A stretch of 64,000 nt of DNA from Paenibacillus tyrphae (GTDB lineage Bacteria > Bacillota > Bacilli > Paenibacillales > NBRC-103111), in contig NZ_JAMZAW010000007.1 of NCBI RefSeq assembly GCF_024158745.1, forward strand, positions 186,001 through 250,000, given 5' to 3'. This document shows positions 58,638 through 64,000 of this stretch, piece by piece. The stretch's first letter is position 1. Every line of letters begins with the position of its first letter. The notes under the pieces are model-generated. The model saw only the letters and a program-made list of their open reading frames with translations. It was not told where the DNA came from and searched no databases. The position numbers and the translations under genes were made by a program.

Positions 58638-59822
58638 CTACGCCTCGCTCACGTTCTCGTAGATCACCGCAATGCCCATGCCTCCGGCCATGCACAGCGT
58701 CACCATGCCGTACTTCACACCGGACCGCAGCATTTCGTGCATCAGCGTCACAGTCAGCTTCGCTCCGGTAGCGCCTACCGGATGCCCCAGCGCAATCGCG
58801 CCGCCGTTAACGTTGACCCGCTCCGGGTTCAGCTTCAGCTCGCGGATGACGGCCAGCGCCTGCGCGGCGAACGCTTCGTTGAGCTCGATCAGCCCGATGT
58901 CATCGAGCGTCAGCCCGGCCTTGTGCAGCGCCTTATGGACGGCGGGCACCGGCCCGATACCCATCACGCCCGGTTCGACTCCAGCGCTGGCGAACGCTTT
59001 GACCTTGAGCAGCGGCTGGATGCCCGCCCGCTCCGCCTTGCTCCGGGACAGGAGCAGCACGGCGGCCGCGCCATCGTTCATAGGGCAAGCGTTGCCTGCG
59101 GTGATGGTGCCGCCCTGCTTGAAGACGGCGGGCAGCTTGGCGAGCTTCGCCAGCTCGATATCTTCCCGCAGCGACTCGTCACTGTCGAAGAGCCGGACGC
59201 CTTGCCGTTCCTGCAGCTCCAGCGGCACGATTTCGTCCTTGAACCGCCCGCTGCGGACGGCATCGGCCGCCTTCCGGTGGCTTTCGAAGGCAAACTGGTC
59301 CTGCTCTTCCCGTGAAATGCCGTACTGCTCGGCTAATCGCTCCGCGGTCATGCCCATATGCTCGTTCCCAAGCGAGCAAGTCAGCCCGTCGGCGAGCAGC
59401 GCATCCTCCATCGCGACATGGCCGAACTTCGTGCCCCAGCGGTTTCGGACCAAATAAGGCACTTGGCTCATACTTTCCACGCCGCCCGCAATGACGGCTT
59501 CCTCTTGCCCCGCCGCAATCGCCAGCGCCGCGCTTGTGATCGCCTTGAGGCCGGAGCCGCACGCTTTGATGACGACGTGGCCGGGCACCGTCAGCGGAAA
59601 ACCTGCCCGCTGCGAGCTGATTCGGGCTGAATTGAGCCCGCCGCCGTGCACATAGCCGTGGCCGAAAATGATTTCGCCCACCTCTTCCTTCGGCAGCGCC
59701 GTTTTCGCCATCAAGCCCGTCAGCACTTGACGTCCCAGCTCGGTGGCGGGCACATCCCGCAGCGACTTGCCGAAGGCTCCGACCGCCGTGCGGACCCCCG
59801 CTGCGATAACGACTTCATTCAT
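58638..59822 (-). CDS. acetyl-CoA C-acyltransferase (thiolase)
   Basis: A 394-aa thiolase with the acyl-binding Cys in KACGSGLKAI (about 88), the base His in GGAIALGHPVGATG and the second Cys in TLCMAGGMG. Thiolases cleave 3-oxoacyl-CoA. Here the likely substrate is 3-oxo-6-acetamidohexanoyl-CoA, giving acetyl-CoA and 4-acetamidobutyryl-CoA. ATG 59822 has GGGAGG ahead; GTG 59825 is in frame. It is inserted in the yodRQ order compared with Bacillus subtilis. Confidence 0.92.
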   Translation of the reverse strand: MNEVVIAAGVRTAVGAFGKSLRDVPATELGRQVLTGLMAKTALPKEEVGEIIFGHGYVHGGGLNSARISSQRAGFPLTVPGHVVIKACGSGLKAITSAALAIAAGQEEAVIAGGVESMSQVPYLVRNRWGTKFGHVAMEDALLADGLTCSLGNEHMGMTAERLAEQYGISREEQDQFAFESHRKAADAVRSGRFKDEIVPLELQERQGVRLFDSDESLREDIELAKLAKLPAVFKQGGTITAGNACPMNDGAAAVLLLSRSKAERAGIQPLLKVKAFASAGVEPGVMGIGPVPAVHKALHKAGLTLDDIGLIELNEAFAAQALAVIRELKLNPERVNVNGGAIALGHPVGATGAKLTVTLMHEMLRSGVKYGMVTLCMAGGMGIAVIYENVSEA

Positions 59823-59837
59823 CACGGATTGCCTCCC

Positions 59838-60503
59838 TTATTGAATCGTAGACACAACGGACGGAACGATCAATTCCGCTTCCGTCTGCCGGATGACATC
59901 TTCTGCTGTGAAGGGGGCCATCACTTCCCGCAAAACAAGTCCCTCGTCCGTTACTTCCATCACGGCCATTTCGGTAATGATCATATCCACGCAGCGCGGC
60001 GCGGTTAACGGAAGGGAGCACTGCTTCAATATTTTCGACTCGCCCTGCTTGTTCGTGTGGTTCATCAGGACGATGACCTTGCGCGATTTTTGTGCCAGCT
60101 CCATCGCTCCGCCCATCCCGGGCACCCGTTTGCCGGGAACGATCCAGTTCGCCAAATCCCCGTTCTGGCTCACCTCAAGCGCGCCCAGAATCGTGATGTC
60201 CACATAGCCGCGGCGAATAATTCCGAACGCCGTCGCGCTGTCGAAATACGATGCACCCGGCACGATGGTCACCGGAAAGCCTCCGGCATTGCACAGCGCC
60301 GGATCTTCGCTCCCCTTGGCCGGGCTCGGACCGGTGCCCAGGATGCCGTTCTCCGCGTGAAAAAACACTTGGAGCTCCGACGGCACATAATTGGCCACCA
60401 AGGTCGGAATCCCGATGCCGAGGTTCACGAGCATCCCGTCTTGAATCTCCTGCGCCGCCCGCCGGGCGATCCGGTAACGGCTGTCTTCTACTCCCACGCC
60501 CAT
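59838..60503 (-). CDS. yodR: 3-oxoacid CoA-transferase, subunit B (YodR-type)
   Basis: A 221-aa subunit with NLGIGIPTLV near the start and the catalytic Glu in FFHAENGILGTGP. It ends with the usual late GxxMxLAxKxRKVIVLMNHT and TEMAVMEV blocks. ATG 60503 lies 16 bases inside the upstream yodS gene, giving coupled translation; the frame extends further up to 60566 without a better start. It moves CoA from an acyl-CoA to a keto acid. Confidence 0.92.
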   Translation of the reverse strand: MGVGVEDSRYRIARRAAQEIQDGMLVNLGIGIPTLVANYVPSELQVFFHAENGILGTGPSPAKGSEDPALCNAGGFPVTIVPGASYFDSATAFGIIRRGYVDITILGALEVSQNGDLANWIVPGKRVPGMGGAMELAQKSRKVIVLMNHTNKQGESKILKQCSLPLTAPRCVDMIITEMAVMEVTDEGLVLREVMAPFTAEDVIRQTEAELIVPSVVSTIQ

Positions 60504-61183
60504 GTCCAGTTCACTCCTTGACTCGGTATGACCATATCGACATAAATTCCCGGGGTGACGATGCATTCCGGGTCCAGCTCGCCGAGCGGCACGATTTCGT
60601 CTACCTCGGCAATGGTGTAATCTCCGGCCATCGCGACGAGCGGATTGAAATTGCGGGCGCTTTTGTCATAGATCAAGTTGCCGTACGGATCGGCCTTCAT
60701 CGCGTGCACGATGCTGACCTCGGCGGTCAGCGCCGTCTCGATCAAATACGGCTTGCCATCCAGCACGATCTGCTGCTTGCCCTCTTCGGCAATCGTGCCG
60801 ATGCCGACATCGACGAAGATGCCGCCCAAGCCGACGCCTCCGGCGCGGACGCGTTCGGCCAGCGTCCCTTGCGGGCTGAACTCCACCTCAAGCACGCCCT
60901 CGTTCATGAACCGGCCGGCGTTCGGATTGGAGCCGATATGCGAGACGATGACCTTCCTGACCCTTCCCGCCGTGATCAACCGCCCGATCCCGATATCCGG
61001 GAACGCGCAGTCGTTGCCGATCAGGACAAGATCGCGCACGCCTTTATCCAATATGCCTTGGCACAAGGACGGAGGATTTCCTACGCCTCCGAACCCCCCG
61101 TACATGAGGGTCATCCCGTCGCGTATATGCTGAAGCGCGTCCTCCAGCCCGGCGACCTTGCTTCGCTTTTTTACAAGCTCCAT
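60488..61183 (-). CDS. yodS: 3-oxoacid CoA-transferase, subunit A (YodS-type)
   Basis: A 231-aa subunit with GGFGGVGNPPSL, the VSHIGSNP motif, and FSPQGTLAERVRAGG. It forms a heteromer with YodR. In the lysine path the pair should activate the transaminated keto acid as its CoA ester. It starts 11 bases after the yodT stop. Confidence 0.92.
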   Translation of the reverse strand: MELVKKRSKVAGLEDALQHIRDGMTLMYGGFGGVGNPPSLCQGILDKGVRDLVLIGNDCAFPDIGIGRLITAGRVRKVIVSHIGSNPNAGRFMNEGVLEVEFSPQGTLAERVRAGGVGLGGIFVDVGIGTIAEEGKQQIVLDGKPYLIETALTAEVSIVHAMKADPYGNLIYDKSARNFNPLVAMAGDYTIAEVDEIVPLGELDPECIVTPGIYVDMVIPSQGVNWTWAWE

Positions 61184-61194
61184 GCGTCTTCCCC

Positions 61195-62559
61195 CTATAC
61201 CGCCGCTTTATTCAAATGGCCTTCCGTCCGCAGTTCCTCTTGCACTTCAAAAATACTATTTTCCAATATACTTACTAGGCTATCTATTTGTTCTTGGGTG
61301 ATGATTAATGGCGGAGAAACGATAATCGCGTCTCCGGCCGCTCCGTCGATGCCTCCCGATGCCGGGTACACGAGCAGCCCTTTGTCAAAAGCGCGCTTGA
61401 TGACCCGCGCCGTCACGCCGAGCGATAGCGGGAAAATCCCTTTCGTCCGCACATCCGGCACGAACTCCAGTCCGAGCAGCATCCCTTTGCCCCGCACGTC
61501 GCCTACGATCTCCAGCCGCTTGGCCATCTCCTGCAGCTTGGCCAGAAGATACTCGCCGTTCACTTCCGCCTTGCGGACCAAATCGTGCTTTTCCATATAG
61601 TCCAGCACGGCCAGGCAAACGGCGGCGGATTGCGGATTGGCGCTGTACGTATGCCCCGCCATGATCGACTTGGACCCTTTCAGAATCGGCTCCATCACCT
61701 TGTCGCTGACTAGCGTCGCCGCCATCGGCGTGTAGCCTGCGCTCATCCCTTTGCCCAAGGCGACGATGTCAGGATCGACTCCCCAGTGCTCAATCCCGAA
61801 CTTCTTGCCGGCTCTGCCGAGCCCGGTCATCACCTCGTCCGCGATGAACAGAATATCGTATTTGTCGCAAATGCGCTTGATCTCCTGATAGTAGCCCTCC
61901 GGCGGCGTCACCGCCCCTCCCGAAGCGCCGATGATCGGCTCTGCGATAAATCCGGCGATATGCTCCGGCCCGATACGCAGAATCGACGTTTCCAGCTCCT
62001 GCGCGCATTTCATGCCGCAGCCGGGATGCGCTTCCTTCAGCGGACAGCGGTAGCAGTACGGCGCGGAGACGGACGGATAATCTTCGAGCAGCGGAATGAA
62101 CCGCTTGCGCCGCAAAATATTGCCGGACATGGACAAAGCGCCCATCGTAATGCCGTGATAGCTCATCCAGCGGGAGATGAAGCGGTTTTTGCGGTCGCGG
62201 CCTTTCTCCTGCCAATGCTGGATCGCAATCTTCATCGCCGTCTCCGTCGCTTCCGAGCCGCTGTTGACGAAAAAGGACCAGTTCCAGCGCCCCCCGGACC
62301 ATTCACTTAACCGTCTCGCAAGCTCTTCGGCTGGCTCGCTCGTAAACTGCGCACGGTACGCGAACGATACTTTCTCCGCCTGCGCCTTCATCGCCTCGAC
62401 GATTTCCGGCACTCCGTGGCCGATACTCGCCGTCACCGCGCCGGAGCAGCCGTCGATATATGTTTTGCCGTCCGTGTCATAGAGATAAATTCCTTGTCCG
62501 CTGGCCACTGTAGGGTAGTCGTAGTCCAGAATCGGCTTGATCAAATGTGTATCCGTCAT
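61195..62559 (-). CDS. yodT: class III aminotransferase (YodT-type)
   Basis: A 454-aa PLP enzyme: NSGSEATETAMKIA, WMSYHGITMGALSMSG, ADEVMTGLGRAGK, and the PLP lysine in ALGKGMSAGYTPM. The family includes Bacillus YodT. With AblB and KamA in the locus, its substrate is probably N6-acetyl-beta-lysine, yielding a 3-oxo acid and glutamate. It starts 25 bases after the upstream gene. Confidence 0.92.
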   Translation of the reverse strand: MTDTHLIKPILDYDYPTVASGQGIYLYDTDGKTYIDGCSGAVTASIGHGVPEIVEAMKAQAEKVSFAYRAQFTSEPAEELARRLSEWSGGRWNWSFFVNSGSEATETAMKIAIQHWQEKGRDRKNRFISRWMSYHGITMGALSMSGNILRRKRFIPLLEDYPSVSAPYCYRCPLKEAHPGCGMKCAQELETSILRIGPEHIAGFIAEPIIGASGGAVTPPEGYYQEIKRICDKYDILFIADEVMTGLGRAGKKFGIEHWGVDPDIVALGKGMSAGYTPMAATLVSDKVMEPILKGSKSIMAGHTYSANPQSAAVCLAVLDYMEKHDLVRKAEVNGEYLLAKLQEMAKRLEIVGDVRGKGMLLGLEFVPDVRTKGIFPLSLGVTARVIKRAFDKGLLVYPASGGIDGAAGDAIIVSPPLIITQEQIDSLVSILENSIFEVQEELRTEGHLNKAAV

Positions 62560-62584
62560 GTCGGTTCCCCTCTTTACGCTTGTG

Positions 62585-63850
62585 TTAAACCCAGCCTCTC
62601 CAGCGCATGGCTTCCGCCATTTTGCGGAGGCCTGCCATATAGGCGGCCAGCCTCATGTCCACCTTGCTTTCCAGCGCGATCCGATGGACCCCGCGAAAAG
62701 CGTTGACCAAAAGGTGGTCCAGCTTCCGATAAACTTCCGCTTCGGACCATTGGCAGCCCTGGTTGTTTTGAACCCGCTCGAAGTATGAAGCGACAACACC
62801 GCCTGCGCTCGCCAGCACGTCGGGGACGAGCAGCACGCCTCGCGAGGTGAGAATTTCCGTAGCCTTCGCGGTGGTCGGCCCATTTGCCGCCTCGACGACG
62901 ATTTTCGCTTGAATGTCGGCCGCGTTCTTTTCTGTAATCTGGTTTTCAGCGGCGGCCGGGATGAGAATGTCGCAAGCTTGCACAAGCAGCTCCCGGTTGG
63001 AGATCGCGCTTGCGAACAGGTGGGTGACCGTGCCGTACGCATCCCGTTTTTCCAGCAAATAATCGACATCGAGGCCGTCCGAGTGGTACAGAGCGCCGGC
63101 GGCATCCGAAATCCCTACGATCTTCGCTCCGGCGTCATGCAGAAATTTGGCCAGATAGCCTCCGGCATGGCCGAATCCTTGAACGATCACCCTTGCGCCG
63201 CCGATCTGCATGCAGGCCGCCTTCGCCGCTTCGCGCAGCACGATCGTCACGCCTTTGGCCGTTGAGGACTCCCTGCCCGCCGAACCGCCCAGCGCGAGCG
63301 GCTTGCCGGTAATAAAACCGGGCGAGTCGAATTCGCGGAGACGGCCGTACTCGTCCATCATCCAAGCCATTATTTGCGCATTCGTGTACATATCCGGGGC
63401 CAGGATATCCTTCGTCGGACCGACGATCTGGCTGATCGCCCGGACATACCCGCGGCTTAGCCGCTCCAGCTCGGCGACGGACATCGTGCGCGGATCGCAC
63501 TCAATGCCTCCCATGCCCCCGCCGTACGGGAGGTCGGTCAGACCGCATTGGATGCTCATCCCCATCGACAAAGCGGTCACTTCCTCCGGGGTCACCGTGG
63601 GATGAAACCGAATGCCGCCTTTGGTCGGTCCCACCGCATCGTTATGCTGAGCCCGGTAGCCGGTAAATACCTGAACAGAGCCGTCGTCCATACGTATGGG
63701 AATACTAACCGTCATCAAGCGAAGGGGCCGCTTCAATAGCTCGTAAAACGATTCCGCGCAGCCCATATGCTCCAGCGCTTTCTTGATGAGCTGCTGCGTT
63801 CGCTCCAAGATGCTTGGTTGTTCCGTTTGCCGAACCGTATCGACTGCCAT
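62585..63850 (-). CDS. glutamate-dehydrogenase-family protein lacking two catalytic lysines
   Basis: A 421-aa protein of the Glu/Leu/Phe/Val dehydrogenase family. It has the substrate-domain block GPTKGGIRFHP (Lys77), YTNAQIMAWMMDEY, GKPLALGGSAGRE, and a Rossmann domain starting VQGFGHAGGYLAKF. In clostridial and bacillary glutamate dehydrogenases three lysines at spacings of 24 and 12 form the active site (K89, K113, K125). Here the second is Gln101 and the third, catalytic, position is Met113 (PYGGGMGG). Normal amino-acid oxidation therefore seems unlikely. It heads the lysine operon. From 63851 to 64000 I see no gene. Confidence 0.88.
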   Translation of the reverse strand: MAVDTVRQTEQPSILERTQQLIKKALEHMGCAESFYELLKRPLRLMTVSIPIRMDDGSVQVFTGYRAQHNDAVGPTKGGIRFHPTVTPEEVTALSMGMSIQCGLTDLPYGGGMGGIECDPRTMSVAELERLSRGYVRAISQIVGPTKDILAPDMYTNAQIMAWMMDEYGRLREFDSPGFITGKPLALGGSAGRESSTAKGVTIVLREAAKAACMQIGGARVIVQGFGHAGGYLAKFLHDAGAKIVGISDAAGALYHSDGLDVDYLLEKRDAYGTVTHLFASAISNRELLVQACDILIPAAAENQITEKNAADIQAKIVVEAANGPTTAKATEILTSRGVLLVPDVLASAGGVVASYFERVQNNQGCQWSEAEVYRKLDHLLVNAFRGVHRIALESKVDMRLAAYMAGLRKMAEAMRWRGWV

Positions 63851-64000
63851 CGTTCCACCTCCGGCCTCTGCGTTATGGCTGCGATTACTTGTAGTTTAAA
63901 CCAGCTAAAGCGCTCGATCTATTCGACCGACGAATCCAAAATGAGCGCGCTTTTTTATACATCAGGTATAAATTCCAGCTTGCCCGAAATCACAGGCCGT

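Noticed and set aside
60251-61600. Open frame of 449 codons opposite the yodR, yodS and yodT genes
   Set aside because: It spans three well-supported genes on the other strand and shows no domain.

Overview
The window looks like a chromosome segment of a Paenibacillus-type Firmicute. The evidence is the GC-rich core genes with strong AGGAGG-type ribosome binding sites, an LplB/LplC-type sugar ABC transporter with a lipoprotein binding protein, a large S-layer-homology (SLH) surface protein, a subtilin-like lantibiotic cluster, and a Bacillus-type kamA/yodPQRST lysine degradation cluster. The species call is an inference.

Layout. 1-1 kb: the 5' end of a secreted 5'-nucleotidase and two small unknown genes. 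1-7.4 kb: a sugar operon on the minus strand (GH30 glycosidase, binding lipoprotein, two permeases) facing a LacI-family gene, with three ATCGAT-centred operators between them. 7.4-8.4 kb: a scrapyard of broken genes (a small ORF with an in-frame stop, a WYL-domain tail, a GNAT tail). 8.4-10.1 kb: a VOC protein, then a PadR regulator with a DUF2269 membrane protein.

10.3-21.4 kb is the most unusual part. It is a polymorphic-toxin island built from contractile-injection spike parts: a DcrB/EagR-like protein, a VgrG, a pentapeptide-repeat protein, an Imm11-like protein, a DUF4280 PAAR-like tip and a second VgrG. The second VgrG carries a hydrophobic pre-toxin region. It is joined, only through a -1 shift at an A AAG GGG heptamer, to a HESYH zincin-type metallopeptidase toxin. 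AT-rich immunity genes and displaced toxin remnants follow (CdiA-type tRNase with one stop codon, a second toxin tail, a DUF1963-like gene, an L7/L12-like small protein). An endonuclease V gene lies among them. No tube, sheath or baseplate gene is present in the window.

21.5-35.3 kb: a 1881-residue Kelch/Ig-like/cadherin-like/SLH protein, two small genes, a deletion fusion between a PepSY/YcdB-like gene and a DUF4179 gene, a tyrosinase fused to a VWA domain, and a sigma-54 activator. 35.4-48.9 kb: a complete class I lantibiotic cluster on the minus strand. It has an unannotated 57-residue precursor with a six-cysteine core, then lanB, lanT, lanC, an FEG-type ABC system, a second ABC pair, and a response regulator with its kinase. 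A LuxR-type regulator with a degenerate receiver precedes the precursor gene.

49-64 kb: lysine catabolism. A sigma-54 promoter drives kamA; ablB/yodP follows; on the opposite strand an operon encodes a glutamate-dehydrogenase-like protein, yodT, yodS, yodR, a thiolase, yodQ, a 4-aminobutyrate aminotransferase and an aldehyde dehydrogenase. Together these could take lysine through beta-lysine, N-acetyl-beta-lysine and 4-aminobutyrate to succinate. The glutamate-dehydrogenase-like protein has lost two of the three conserved active-site lysines.
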